A stretch of DNA of 64,000 nucleotides, from the NCBI RefSeq assembly GCF_038502225.1, contig NC_091374.1, positions 9,037,201 through 9,101,200 on the forward strand. The letters are read 5' to 3'. Each line of letters begins with the position of its first letter. The first letter of the stretch is position 1. The position numbers and the translations under genes are program-made. Origin of the DNA: Cherax quadricarinatus (taxonomy: Eukaryota; Arthropoda; Malacostraca; Decapoda; Parastacidae). Shown piece after piece: positions 30,495-41,771 of the stretch. The notes beneath the pieces were generated by a model. The model was not told the DNA's origin. It saw only the letters and a list, made by a program, of their open reading frames with translations, and did not search any database.

Positions 30495-31118
30495 TTTACT
30501 TAAACTTTAAGTGAAAGTAGAAAAAGATAAGATTTTTACCGAGGAAGAAGCTACTTTAGACGACCCCCAAAGTGAGTTAGAAAATGAATAATGTAACATG
30601 AGATCTGAGATCTAGATGAGAACGAACACACACACACTAGTGTGGGATACTTATCAACAGATCAATGTTCTCTCATCTCGGCTGATACGTGAAAACAAGG
30701 ATCAAGCTATCAATGTTTCCTCACCTCGGCTGACGCATTATGATAGCAAGGAGCTGCGTTATCCGCTTAACTAGCAATTACTTGAGCGGCTGAGAAGACC
30801 GGAGTGCTTCAAGGCACCAGGGATCCACTCATCTTTAAGTCACCATAAATTTTAATCTCAAGGCCACACTGTTGATAGTGTGTGAGCACTTCAGAAGTTG
30901 ACGGAATTGAAGGCCCTCGGTGCCTGTGAAGGGCTCTTGATCATAGGATTTGCAACTGTCCTTCCCTTGGCTAGAGACTCATTGCCGCTCGTTACGCAGT
31001 TGTTTTATGCTCCCTGCTTCTAATAGTTTGGTGCTCTCCCGAATACTGATCCGAAATGCGCTGTCCTGCTGACACTGACGGTTAGATGTGCTCCCGTTGT
31101 TTCCTGGGCAGTGAGAGA
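30495..31118. other. Unassigned sequence with Rep-D trace
   Basis: No gene was recognised. GTGAAGGGCTCTTGATCATA near 30946-30970 resembles Rep-D. A near repeat of TCACCTCGGCTGA / TCATCTCGGCTGA lies at 30673 and 30720. Confidence 0.45.
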
Positions 31119-31659
31119 CAAGCCACTCAGTGTCCAAACAAGACAATCACTCCCCAAACAAGTCACTCACTGCCCAAACAAATCACTGCCCAAATAAGAC
31201 TGTCCAAACAAGTTACTCACTGCCCAAACAAAACTGTCCAAACCAGCCACTCACTGTCCAAACCAGCCACTCACTGTCCAAACCAGCCACTCACTGTCCA
31301 AACCAGCCACTCACTGCCCAAACCAGCCACTCACTGCCCAAACCAGCCACTCACTGCCCAAACCAGCCACTCGCTGCCCAAACCAGCCACTCGCTGCCCA
31401 AACCAACCACTCGCTGCCCAAACCAACCACTCGCTGCCCAAACCAACCACTCGCTGCCCAAACCAACCACTCGCTGCCCAAACCAACCACTCGCTGCCCA
31501 AACCAACCACTCGCTGCCCAAACCAACCACTCATTGCCCAAACCAGCCACTCACTGCCCAAACCAGCCACTCACTGCCCAAACCAACCACTCGCTGCCCA
31601 AACCAGCCACTCACTGCCCAAACCAGCCACTCACAACCCAAACCAGCCACTCACTGCCC
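31119..31659. repeat. 20-bp minisatellite, about 27 copies
   Basis: The unit is CCCAAACCAGCCACTCACTG. An internal block of about 8 units (31390-31530) carries CCAACC and TCGCTG, flanked on both sides by the CCAGCC / TCACTG type, a typical homogenised island. Confidence 0.96.
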
Positions 31660-31894
31660 CTTTCACTGATCCATCCATGGTGTTAGCTCGCAGTTTACAG
31701 AGCGGAATTTCTCCCCCTTGCATTCATGGCATTTTTATCGAAACAGGTGTCCAGGGTAAATATTTCTTTTTCCATGGGATATTCCTCGCAGTATTTACTA
31801 ATCCAGTAGTTCACTTCCATAACCCTGGCACGAAAATACCATATACAACTGGAATTCCATCCGTTCATTTGGTATTCGCTGTTCTACAGAATCG

Positions 31895-32005
31895 ATGGTA
31901 GACAGGTAGAGAGGGATGAGAAAGGTGGGAAGACAGGGATGAGAAAGGTGGGTAGACAGGTAGAGAGGGGTGAGAAAGGTGGGTAGACAGGTAGGGGGGG
32001 TTAAG
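31895..32005. repeat. Short tandem GTAGACAGGTAGAGAGGG repeat
   Basis: About three to four imperfect units containing GGATGAGAAAGGTGGG and GTAGACAGGTAGAGAGGG. Confidence 0.8.
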
Positions 32006-32064
32006 AAGTTATATGTGATGCATTTATGGTCACAGTGGTGGCTCATGCTAACCTCCCTATGGCG

Positions 32065-32228
32065 TATAGATGATTTGACCGAAGAACAGTTGGCCGAACG
32101 GACACTGCACTGACAGCCATTTGGCCGAACGGACAATGGACCAAACGGATACTTAGGTGATGAATGCCAGTTCGGCCATATGTCCATTCGGTGAAATGTC
32201 CATCGGCCAAATGTCCGGGAGCCCTATA
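32065..32228. mobile_element. Inverted repeat built on TTGGCCGAACGGAC
   Basis: TTGGCCGAACGGAC occurs twice directly (near 32090 and 32130), and CCATCGGCCAAATGTCCG / GTCCATTCGGTGAAATG is the inverted form. Together they make a fold-back structure of about 160 bp of unknown class. Confidence 0.55.
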
Positions 32229-32257
32229 GAAATACACCTAGCTGAGTGAATCTTATC

Positions 32258-32345
32258 AGAGCCATCTGGCCAAGCGGTTAACACACTGGCCTGTGAGTAT
32301 TAGGCCTCACCTGCCATGGTTCAAACCCCACCCGGTTCCCTGACT
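32258..32345 (+). mobile_element. tRNA-derived SINE head
   Basis: A-box TGGCCAAGCGG at 32267-32277 and B-box GGTTCAAACCC at 32318-32328 both match the pol III consensus, with normal spacing. Acceptor-stem pairing is not evident, and the sequence continues CCACCCGGTTCCCTGACTAG, so it is a SINE head and not a tRNA gene. Confidence 0.7.
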
Positions 32346-32632
32346 AGCTACTGAAAAATCCTCTGAATTTTTCAATACGTTGCAGTGGGGAACCACTAGG
32401 ATTAAAACCACGCTGACTATATTCATGTCCAGACCAGTAAAAAAAAAAAAACCTTGGAAATGACAAATATAATCTGGTCTTAATCAGACCACCGACGCTA
32501 GGCGTAATGAGGAAGATTATTGGGCATTAAGGCTTAAATTTGCTTTTCGAAGTCCATGAGTTTTAGAAAAATACATAAAAAGGAGCTTTGCCGATATAGC
32601 AATGATGTTTAAATGGGTTGCAAAATGATAGG

Positions 32633-33309
32633 AATTGTGTGTTGTTTTTGGGACTGAATTGTGTGTTGTTTTTGGGACTGAATTGTGTGTTGTTTTTGGG
32701 ACTGAATTGTGTGTTGTTTTTGGGACTGAATTGTGTGTTGTTTTTGGGACTGAATTGTGTGTTGTTTTTGGGACTGAATTGTGTGTTGTTTTTGGGACTG
32801 AATTGTGTGTTGTTTTTGGGACTGAATTGTGTGTTGTTTTTGGGACTGAATTGTGTGTTGTTTTTGGGACTGAATTGTGTGTTGTTTTTGGGACTGAATT
32901 GTGTGTTGTTTTTGGGACTGAATTGTGTGTTGTTTTTGGGAGTGAATTGTTGTGAATTGTGTGTTGTTTTTGGGACTGAATTGTGTGTTGTTTTTGGGAC
33001 TGAATTGTGTGTTGTTTTTGGGACTGAATTGTGTGTTGTTTTTGGGACTGAATTGTGTGTTGTTTTTGGGACTGAATTGTGTGTTCTTTTGGGACTGAAT
33101 TGTGTGTTCTTTTGGGACTGAATTGTGTACTCTTTTGGGACTGAATTGTGTGCTCTTTTGGGACTGAATTGTGTGCTCTTTTGGGACTGAATTGTGTGTT
33201 CTTTTGGGACTGAATTGTGTGTCCTTTTTAGGACTGAATTGTGTGTTCTTTTTAGGACTGAATTGTGTGTTCTTTTAGGACTGAATTGTGTTTATGAGGG
33301 ACTGAATTA
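32633..33309. repeat. 24-bp minisatellite, about 28 copies
   Basis: The unit AATTGTGTGTTGTTTTTGGG plus ACTG. From about 33085 units shorten to 22-23 bp (GTGTTCTTTTGGGACTG) and diverge towards the right edge. One broken unit lies at 32945. Cys/Val/Leu frames are artefacts. Confidence 0.96.
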
Positions 33310-33483
33310 CATGTCATTGTGGCATACTAAGTCTACCTTGATTCTCTCCCATTTTCTAGGCTGTGTAACTCCTACTGGTATAGCGCTTCCCGAGACCTTA
33401 ATTCTATGCTATTTAATAGACCGAATATCTTGCATAGGTCTTGAAGTCTATTGCTGACCTGTCTGTCTTGAAAGACCAAGTTG

Positions 33484-33961
33484 GTGCGGTCTTGGCACTT
33501 AAGTTTGGTGTGGTATTGACGACCAGGTCTCGTGTGGTTCTGACCACCAGGTCTTGTGTGGTATTGACGACCCGGTCTCGTGTGGTCGTGACAACCAAGT
33601 AGTGTGGTATTGACGACCCGGTCTCGTGTGGTCCTGACAACCAAGTCGTGTGGTATTGACGACCCGGTCTCGTGTGGCCTTGACGGCCAGGTCTCGTGTG
33701 GTCCTGACGACCAGGTCTCGTGTGGTCCTGACGACCAGGTCTTGTGTAGTATTGACCAGGTCTCGCGTGGTCCTGACAACCAGGTCTTGTGTGGTCTTGA
33801 CGACCAGGTCTCGTGTAGTCCTGAAGACCAAGTGTCCGTTGTTAAAAATTAGATCTGGTGTGGTCTTGATAGATGGTGACTTGTAGTCTTGAGAACCAAA
33901 TCTTCTTGAAAATCGGGTTTGGTGTGGTCTTAACGACCTATGGTCATAACGACCAGGTCTA
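33484..33961. repeat. 24-bp GTGTGGTCCTGACGACCAGG minisatellite, left part
   Basis: About 19 imperfect units. The array resumes at 34253-34380 after an inserted element. Units vary at TCTCG/TCTTG and CCTGAC/ATTGAC. Confidence 0.92.
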
Positions 33962-34252
33962 ATTATTGTTATTGTTAAAGATTCGCCGGTATTCTCCGGC
34001 CCGGGCCTTTTCCAAGTGGTGGCCCGGCCTTGGCTCCCTCTCTAGGGAGTGTCTGAGACCTAAGTCTCCCATGGGAGGAGGCACAAGTACCTCCTCATCT
34101 TTGGGACCAACTGTCCCCAGGCCTAGCCACAAGCTAGGCCTCTCTGGTCTGCCATCCCCGCCCCAAGGGGGCTAATGGGTATGACAGTTTTGTAAGCTCG
34201 GGCTCAGGCACCTACCCTACCCTAGAAGGGTTAGGCATGGTGTCGATCGATC
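33962..34252. mobile_element. Rep-E insertion inside minisatellite
   Basis: This unique block of about 290 bp (GATTCGCCGGTATTCTCCGG, CCAAGTGGTGGCCCGGCC, AAGTCTCCCATGGGAGGAGG) interrupts the 24-bp array. It starts with TTATTGTTATTGTTA, a possible AT-rich tail of a minus-strand element. ACCAGGTCTA flanks both ends (33952-33961, 34253-34262), but since it is also part of the array unit it cannot be called a TSD with certainty. Confidence 0.65.
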
Positions 34253-34380
34253 ACCAGGTCTAGTGTGGTCATAACGACCAGGTCTAGTGTGGGCTTCATG
34301 ACGAGTTTTGCTCTGGTCATGATTTTCTGTCGTTTTGACCAGTTTTAATATGGTTTTTGACCAAATTTTCTATGGTCAGG
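34253..34380. repeat. 24-bp minisatellite, right part
   Basis: Continues the GACCAGGTCTAGTGTGGTCA units of 33484-33961 with increasing divergence. Confidence 0.8.
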
Positions 34381-34384
34381 CTCT

Positions 34385-34470
34385 GAGGGTCAGGTTCTGA
34401 TCCACCGCGAGGCCTAGTCATGGGTTGGCCCGCAGGGGCGTAGACCCCCGGAACTCCCTCTAGGAGTCTA
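34385..34470 (+). mobile_element. LINE-A 3' tail, degenerate
   Basis: TCTGATCCACCGCGAGGCCT, AGTCATGGGTTGGCCCGCAG and GGGCGTAGACCCCCGGAACT parallel the LINE-A tail at 20170-20230. Confidence 0.7.
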
Positions 34471-34799
34471 GGTAGTTCAAGGCTCCTCCTGATGTCCAAG
34501 ACTAAGTCTCCCTCAAATGTATGTCTTTACAAATGTTTACGTAAACACCAGATTTTGGTCAAGGTAAGACCTGATTGGAAAACAGAGTACAGTTAACCCT
34601 ATTAGCACAAACTGGAGTACAGTAAATCAGAGTACAGTACTTAAATTTACTGAGATCTCTAGTGTCTGGGTACGAATTTTTACCAGAGTAATATGGCCAT
34701 TTAGGTGGATGGTATGTAGGATAATATTACTAACTTTGTCAGCTAACTCATAATCTGTGAGTACCTGCTTGTTCAACAAGTGGTACATAACTCTCACTC

Positions 34800-35095
34800 T
34801 GACTACCTGCTTGCTTGGTGGCAAAGCTCTTTCTTCACACGCTGAGGGTCCAGGCTCGATTCCCGGCAAGGGTGGAAACAAAGGGCGTGTTTCCTTACAC
34901 CGGTTGTCCCTGTTCACCCGTCAGTAAAATAGGTACCCGAGTGTTAGTCGACCGGTGTGGGTCGCATCCTGGAACAAAAATGACCTAATTTGCCTGCAAT
35001 GCTCTGCACAACAAGCGGCTTTCTATATAGTAGTATGTCACTGATGTCAATTAGGCCTGTATACCTTGTACATGTACTTGTGGACATAAAGATAA
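34800..35095 (+). mobile_element. SINE-1 copy 2 (most complete)
   Basis: tRNA-like head with A-box-like TGCTTGGTGGC near 34813 and B box GGCTCGATTCC at 34853-34863. The body matches 20380-20556 (GGGCGTGTTTCCTTACACCG, CAAGCGGCTTTCTATATAGT, GTATGTCACTGATGTCAATT) and the tail ends TACATGTACTTGTGGACATA. Total length is about 295 bp. Confidence 0.85.
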
Positions 35096-35099
35096 TATA

Positions 35100-35614
35100 A
35101 TCTAAGACTGCTTGCTTGTTCAACAGGTGGTATATAACTAATAATCTGACGGTAAAATACAATAGCCAAGGCTGCCTGCGTTGGAGCGTTATTTAAATGA
35201 CTTGCCCGTGAGTGGGCCAGCCATGAATAAAAATCTGGGAGTCTTCCTGATGAAATTTCCCACTGGCAAATATTCCAACACTCTGCTCAAATATTTTTTT
35301 AATGCTTCATTTCATAGAGGGATGCCATTTATAAGATTCCCCTGGGGAAAGATATTCACGTAATTTTTCCCAGTTTTGTTTTTTTAATTCACTGGGTTAT
35401 GTTACATTCTCGACGGAGGATCGAACCCACACCACTGCTTGTGCTTAATGACCCACACGGGTTTATTGGTTCGTGCAATACAGTACAATTCTATCGAGGA
35501 TAATGTGAATACTTGAACATACATTATTCTGCCATTACACAAGAGGTTATATTTGAAGTCTGCAGTGCGCACCTAACACCTACCAAGTGTGGGTACGTAA
35601 TTTCAATATGGTAA
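35100..35614. other. Unassigned, possible tRNA-like fragment at 35418
   Basis: GGATCGAACCC at 35418-35428 is the reverse of a B box (GGGTTCGATCC), so a minus-strand tRNA-like fragment is possible, but no A box was found. The remainder is AT-rich and unrecognised. Confidence 0.4.
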
Positions 35615-35849
35615 TATCTCTCTCTCTCTATCTATCTCTATCTCTATCTCTCTATATCTCTCTATCTCTCTATCTCTCTATCTCTCTATCTCTCTATCTC
35701 TCTATCTCTCTATCTCTCTATCCTCTCTATCCTCTCTATCCTCTCTATCTCTCTATCTCTCTATCTCTCTATCTCTCTATCTCTCTATCTCTCTATCTCT
35801 CTATCTCTCTATCTCTCTATCTCTCTATCTCTCTATCTCTCTATCTCTC
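35615..35849. repeat. (CTCTCTAT)n microsatellite
   Basis: An octamer run with three CCTCTCTAT interruptions near 35721-35745. Confidence 0.95.
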
Positions 35850-36210
35850 ATATCTCACGGGAATATCATGGTAGACTACTACAGTACTATCTTACTCTTA
35901 GCATGATCTCACGGGAATATCATGGTAGACGTACTACAGTACTATCTTACTCTTAGCATGATCTCACGGGAATATCATGGTAGACGTACTACAGTACTAT
36001 CTTACTCTCTGTCTCTCTGTCTCTCTCTGTCTCTCTCTGTCTCTCTCCCTCTCCCACACGCTCAGCATTATCTCGTACTGTCAGCATTCTTCCAGTACTA
36101 TCTTACTCTTAGCATGATCTCACGGGAATATCATGGTAGACGTACTACAGTACTATCTTACTCTTAGCATGATCTCACGGGAATATCATGGTAGACGTAC
36201 TACATAGCAT
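35850..36210. repeat. 53-55-bp minisatellite with internal CTCTGT run
   Basis: Five partial to full units of TCTCACGGGAATATCATGGT and AGACGTACTACAGTACTATC plus TTACTCTTAGCATGA. A CTCTGT/CTCCC run at 36003-36055 splits the series. Confidence 0.9.
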
Positions 36211-36685
36211 TATTGATTTCAATTTATAAATTTAGATGTCACGCGATTGTGAAAAAAAAAACTGAATAGCAATGGACCTGTGTTGGAAAATTGAAGTCTC
36301 TCGGAGTAAAATGGGAGGTGAAGTTCTATACCCTTGTCTGTATTTGAAAATTTCTTCAGACCAGTCTAGACTAGCTCTGAGGTAAGGACCCTCGAAAGGC
36401 GAATGGAAAGAGGGGAATAAAAGAATATTGTGAGGGACTGGAAGAGCTGGGGCTAGACTCGGTAGGATAGGCGTTGTGTGGAATCAGCTATGTAGTTCTC
36501 AGTTTATGACAGGTCAGGTTAGCGAGGACAGTGTCGGGCGGCCACCAGAACGACAGTGGGACAAGAATCTGTGTTACACTGCACGACATGTGTCCATGTT
36601 ATAAGGCTAGGTGTAGAGAGGGATGGGAGCAGGATTGTCAAGAGCTTTGAAGACATCTAGAGGATTGTGACGAGGTTGCTAATAG
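36211..36685. other. Unassigned sequence
   Basis: No coding frame, tandem unit or known element was recognised. Confidence 0.5.
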
Positions 36686-36845
36686 TGTCGTCCGGGAAAC
36701 AGGACAAGCATTTCCTGACGCGGGTCTTAGTCGTATGATGATCCCCAACTGGAGCTTTTGGTCATCTGACCGAGGCTTTCAGCTGGCTTACTCCCCCTAC
36801 CTCTTTAAAAACTAAAGTGTTAACCATCACAGCAACGCCCGATTC
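36686..36845 (+). mobile_element. Repeat-R, best copy
   Basis: TCCGGGAAACAGGACAAGCA, TTTCCTGACGCGGGTCTTAG, TTTTGGTCATCTGACCGAGG and CCCCCTACCTCTTTAAAAAC. It contains the inverted pair GGTCATCTGACC and gives the reference orientation for the copies at 3670, 4118 and 24640. Confidence 0.7.
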
Positions 36846-37549
36846 TGGATTTGCTGCAGCTTCATTTGTGAAGCTTTGTAGAGGTATGTGTTCCTTTAGG
36901 CTTGTATAGGTGAGTGAGAGTAACACTCGCCATACCTCTTAGCAGTGCTGTGTGAGTGTATATTTCGTAGCTAACAGTCAAGATTGACTCTAAGTACGGT
37001 GGTGGAGGAAGTACGTGGTACAGGTGTTCGTGAAATAGTGGTTCTGAGTTCGACAGGTGCAGGGATAACCTCGTCCATGGTGGAAATATATTACTCTAGT
37101 CTTGTTGGCATCTGTCTTCATGCTTCACTGGAGTTCCCATCGGCTGATCCAGTCAACCTCGAGTTGTGCTTGTTCTTTGCTCAAGAAATCTGGTGTTAAA
37201 GACAAAACTGCACAGTACCGTGACTGGAACAACACACACACGACCCGCACAACACACAGGAGAGAGAAGCTTCGTCATTTATGTCTCTTCTATAAAATCT
37301 TCCATAAATTTAATTCATCTAAAATATTGTTATGAACTTAGTTTCCATTAGACTCAGTCGTTCATATTTTTTTTTTTTGTTATTTTATGTTATTATTCCC
37401 AGTGCAACATAATCACTGTTTCCAAAAATATTTAGATAGGTTATGTTGGAAATTATTCTCTCTCAGTTACTAAATCTGACAGTGAAGGTGCTTTGCCTTC
37501 TCTTATTTGTGTCGAGTCAAATATATACTGATGCATGTAACTGAAGCAA
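36846..37549. other. Unassigned, with fold-back-arm-like piece
   Basis: 37203-37285 (ACTGCACAGTACCGTGACTG, ACGACCCGCACA, GAGAGAAGCTTCGTC) resembles one arm of the palindrome at 51340-51485. The rest is unrecognised. Confidence 0.45.
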
Positions 37550-37753
37550 CATTGGCCTTTTATTTGCAGTTCCAGCCTTATAAAAGTAGTTCAGTCTTTC
37601 CCATTGGCCTTTTATATGCAGTTCCAATCTACAAGAATCATTCAGTCTTTCCCATTGGCCTTTTATATGCAGTTCCAAGCTACAAGAATCATTCAGTCTT
37701 TCCCATTGGCCTTTTATATGCAGTTCCAGCCTTATAAGAATCAGTCTTTCCTG
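37550..37753. repeat. 51-bp minisatellite, 4 copies
   Basis: The unit ATTGGCCTTTTATATGCAGT plus TCCAATCTACAAGAATCATT and CAGTCTTTCCC. The first and last units are more divergent. Confidence 0.94.
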
Positions 37754-37896
37754 TTCCTGTATTTCCCATTGCTACAAACTTTCCCTGTCAGTCGAAATTT
37801 CATCTCTCGTCATTTTCCGCTGCCATGGACCGTGTGCACGCTCCCGGAACTATTTTTATAGCGGTGCTGCTGCTTTCTTCAAAGGAAAACGAACGT

Positions 37897-37985
37897 AGGG
37901 CGGGTCGGGCCGCATCGGGCAGGAACGGACCGTACCGGGCCGCACCGGGCAGGAACGGACCGTACCGGGCCGCACCGGGCTGCAT
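37897..37985. repeat. 30-bp GC-rich minisatellite, 3 copies
   Basis: Units of GGGCCGCACCGGGCAGGAAC plus GGACCGTACC. Confidence 0.92.
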
Positions 37986-38055
37986 CGATCGCATCCCTGC
38001 CTGATTTTACAAAAGGTAGGAAGTCTCCGTCTCTTCCCACATGCTGGGAGACACT

Positions 38056-38717
38056 GTTGGAGAGAACGACACTAATGTGTATTAATGGAGAGAACAATAT
38101 ACATTAATGGAGAGAACAATAATGTTTATTATTAATGGAGAGAACAATAATGTATATTATTGATGGAGAGAATAATGTGTATTATTAATGGAGAGAACAA
38201 TAATGTATATTAATGGAGAGAATAATGTATATTGATGGAGAGAACAATAATGTATATTATTGATGGAGAGAATAATGTGTATTATTAATGGAGAGAATAA
38301 TGTATATTATTAATGGAGAGAATAATGTATATTATTAATGGAGAGAACAATGCGTATTATTAATGAAGAGAACAATGTATATTATTAATGGAGATAACAA
38401 TTATGTATATTATTAATGGAGATAATGTATATTGATGGAGAGAACAATGTATATTATTGATGGAGAGAATAATGTATATTATTGATGGAGAGAACAATAA
38501 TGTATATTATTAATGGAGAGAATAATGTGTATTATTAATGAAGAGAATAATGTATATTATTAATGGAGATAATGTATATTATTGATGGAGAAAATAATGT
38601 ATATTATTAATGGAGAGAATAATAATGTATATTAATGGAGAGAACAATAATGTATATTATTAATGGAGAGAATAATAACGTATATTATTGATGGAGGGAA
38701 CAATGATGTACATTATT
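38056..38717. repeat. AT-rich GGAGAGAACAATAATGTATA minisatellite
   Basis: About 26 irregular units (20-30 bp) of ATTATTAATGGAGAGAACAA and TAATGTAT. It grades without a break into the 28-bp array at 38718. Confidence 0.92.
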
Positions 38718-40300
38718 GATGGGAACAACACCGGTGTATACTGATGGAGGGAACAACACTGGTGTATATTGATGGAGGGAACAACACCGGAGTATACTGA
38801 TGGAGGGAACAACACCGGTGTATATTGATGGAGGGAACAACACCGGAGTATACTGATGGAGGGAACAACACCGGTGTATACAGATGGAGGGAACAACACC
38901 GGAGTATACAGATGGAGGGAACAACACCGGAGTATACAGATGGAGGGAACAACACCGGAGTATACAGATGGAGGGAACAACACCGGTGTATACAGATGGA
39001 GGGAACAACACCGGAGTATACAGATGGAGGGAACAACACCGGAGTATACAGATGGAGGGAACAACACCGGAGTATACAGATGGAGGGAACAACACCGGAG
39101 TATACAGATGGAGGGAACAACACCGGAGTATACAGATGGAGGGAACAACACCGGAGTATACAGATGGAGGGAACAACACCGGAGTATACAGATGGAGGGA
39201 ACAACACCGGAGTATACAGATGGAGGGAACAACACCGGAGTATACAGATGGAGGGAACAACACCGGAGTATACAGATGGAGGGAACAACACCGGAGTATA
39301 CAGATGGAGGGAACAACACCGGAGTATACAGATGGAGGGAACAACACCGGAGTATACAGATGGAGGGAACAACACCGGAGTATACAGATGGAGGGAACAA
39401 CACCGGAGTATACAGATGGAGGGAACAACACCGGAGTATACAGATGGAGGGAACAACACCGGAGTATACAGATGGAGGGAACAACACCGGAGTATACAGA
39501 TGGAGGGAACAACACCGGAGTATACAGATGGAGGGAACAACACCGGAGTATACAGATGGAGGGAACAACACCGGAGTATACAGATGGAGGGAACAACACC
39601 GGAGTATACAGATGGAGGGAACAACACCGGAGTATACAGATGGAGGGAACAACACCGGAGTATACAGATGGAGGGAACAACACCGGAGTATACAGATGGA
39701 GGGAACAACACCGGAGTATACAGATGGAGGGAACAACACCGGTGTATACTGATGGAGGGAACAACACCGGAGTATACAGATGGAGGGAACAACACCGGAG
39801 TATACAGATGGAGGGAACAACACCGGAGTATACAGATGGAGGGAACAACACCGGAGTATACAGATGGAGGGAACAACACCGGAGTATACAGATGGAGGGA
39901 ACAACACCGGAGTATACAGATGGAGGGAACAACACCGGAGTATACAGATGGAGGGAACAACACCGGAGTATACAGATGGAGGGAACAACACCGGTGTATA
40001 CTGATGGAGGGAACAACACCGGAGTATACAGATGGAGGGAACAACACCGGAGTATACAGATGGAGGGAACAACACCGGAGTATACAGATGGAGGGAACAA
40101 CACCGGAGTATACAGATGGAGGGAACAACACCGGAGTATACTGATGGAGGGAACAACACCGGAGTATACTGATGGAGGGAACAACACCGGTGTATACTGA
40201 TGGAGGGAACAACACCGGAGTATACAGATGGAGGGAACAACACCGGAGTATACAGATGGAGGGAACAACACCGGTGTATACTGATGGAGGGAACAATTAT
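38718..40300. repeat. 28-bp minisatellite, about 56 copies
   Basis: The unit GATGGAGGGAACAACACCGG plus AGTATACA. Edge units have GGTGTATACT or GGTGTATATT and the centre is almost uniform. Long Ser/Leu/Cys/Pro frames on minus and Gly/Asn/Thr frames on plus are artefacts. Confidence 0.97.
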
Positions 40301-40456
40301 GTATATTGATGTATTGGTGGAAGAACAATTGGAGTGAACAAAAATAATATTGAGAGAAGAACAACACAATGGCAGGTTTCTTGTGCGTGTAACAAGTCTT
40401 GGTACAACAACATGGTATGTTTGTGGAGGTCGATGTTGGTATCATGCCAACTGCTG

Positions 40457-40560
40457 ACACTCACTCTCTCTCTCACTCTATCTCTATATATCTCTCTCTC
40501 CCTCTCTCTCTCTCTCTCTCCCTCTCTCTCTCTCTCCCCCTTCTCCCTCTCTCTCCCCCC

Positions 40561-40594
<34 letters not shown>
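40457..40594. repeat. (CT)n pyrimidine-rich microsatellite
   Basis: CT runs broken by CCC and TATATAT, directly left of a TIR-bearing element. Confidence 0.93.
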
Positions 40595-40599
<5 letters not shown>

Positions 40600-40738
40600 G
40601 CTAGGGATGTACCAAAGTATCGGTTGGTATCTATTTTTTCGGTATCGGTGCAAAAAACGATACCAGCCGATACTTTTGTAAATTTTTAATATTACGTTTG
40701 CTTAAAAAATCATTAACACTCAACTTCACGATTGTGAG

Positions 40739-40740
<2 letters not shown>

Positions 40741-40795
<55 letters not shown>
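40741..40795. repeat. (AC)n microsatellite
   Basis: A pure AC run directly upstream of a LINE-D fragment. Confidence 0.95.
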
Positions 40796-40796
<1 letters not shown>

Positions 40797-40965
40797 TTGA
40801 AGACTCAGATGAATCACAGGGATATTAGGAAGTATTTCTTCAGTCATAGAGTTGTCAGGAAGTGGAACAGTTTGGAAAGTGATGTAGTGGGTCAGGATCC
40901 ATACATAGCTTTAAGAAGAGGTATGATAAAGCTTACGGAGCAGGGAGAAAGTGGAGCTAGTAGCG
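40796..40965 (+). pseudogene. LINE-D C-terminus and 3' UTR fragment
   Basis: The frame reads LKTQMNHRDIRKYFFSHRVV, then RKWNSLESDVV, matching the C-terminus at 63350-63430 (KYFFSHRVVRKWNNL). It is followed by GGATCCATACATAGCTTTAA and AGAGGTATGATAAAG. It is 5'-truncated at the AC run. Confidence 0.85.
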
Positions 40966-41157
40966 CCCCCCCCCCCTGCGGGAGCGTTGACCCCCCGCCC
41001 CCTGAAACACCCTCCAGATATTATATACCTGGTTTATACGTCGTAAGTCGGCTTACATGCGGCCAGCAGTAACAGCCTGGTTTATCAGACCCTGATCCAT
41101 CACGAAACCTGGTCTCAGACCGGGCCGCGGGGGCGTTGACCCCCGAAACTCTCTCAA
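40966..41157 (+). mobile_element. LINE-A 3' tail
   Basis: GGCTTACATGCGGCCAGCAG, TAACAGCCTGGTTTATCAGA and GACCGGGCCGCGGGGGCGTT. A shorter copy of the GCGGGAGCGTTGACCCCC phrase precedes it at 40978. Confidence 0.8.
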
Positions 41158-41257
41158 AGTATAGAAAAAGAATCGGTATCGGTCAAATATTGAATAACAG
41201 TATCGGTCGAAAAGTGGGTATCAGCATCGGTAAAAATTTTGGTATCGTTCCATCCCA

Positions 41258-41690
41258 AGATTTTCTTGTATATTTCTTGTATATTTCTTGTATATTTCTT
41301 GTATATTTCCAAACTATAATCCCTATCCGTGTGTAAATTTTTAACAGGCGTCAGTTTTCATTTCATTATCTCGTACTATGTAAAAATTTATATATATTAA
41401 TATTGTCCGAGGCGCTGAGTTGTATTAACGGGAGCAACAGTGACTTTCGTGTTTACCTAAACGTCTTCACTTGAGAGATGAACATCATGACTGTGTGGTG
41501 GTCCTTCCTGAACCATTGTCAAGTTACAGTTGGGGGCGAGAGAAGTAAAGAAGGCCTGAAGACAACGCAGAAAGGGACAGTAGAAGAGAGTACAGTAATA
41601 TTGGCAATAGTAGTAGTATACTAATGTATATATGTATGTATACGGATATACTTCCTATGGTACAGATACTGTATGTTGTGTGTGTATATA
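41258..41690. other. Unassigned, with short ATTTCTTGTAT repeat
   Basis: 41266-41310 holds four units of TATATTTCTTG. The remainder is unrecognised. Confidence 0.5.
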
Positions 41691-41696
41691 TATATA

Positions 41697-41766
<70 letters not shown>
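41691..41766. repeat. (TA)n microsatellite
   Basis: About 35 TA dinucleotides after a short GTGTGTG run. Confidence 0.95.

Positions 41767-41771
<5 letters not shown>

Larger units (their letters stand above)
40601..41257. mobile_element. hAT-like MITE interrupted by a LINE composite
   Basis: The left end TAGGGATGTACCAAAGTATC and right end GGTATCGTTCCATCCCA are imperfect inverted repeats of the hAT style (GGGATGNAACGATACC). The outer halves (40601-40742 and about 41158-41257) contain further GGTATCGGT repeats. The middle is a CA run, a LINE-D fragment and a LINE-A tail that clearly inserted later. No clear 8-bp TSD is seen. Confidence 0.6.

Noticed and set aside
32258..32345. Possible tRNA gene with good A and B boxes
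   Set aside because: I could not form a 7-bp acceptor stem, and the 3' side resembles SINE sequence. A tRNAscan run would settle it.
38660..40460. Long frames on both strands of the 28-bp array
   Set aside because: 28-bp units with few stops cycle through all frames. The translations are permutations of the same repeat.
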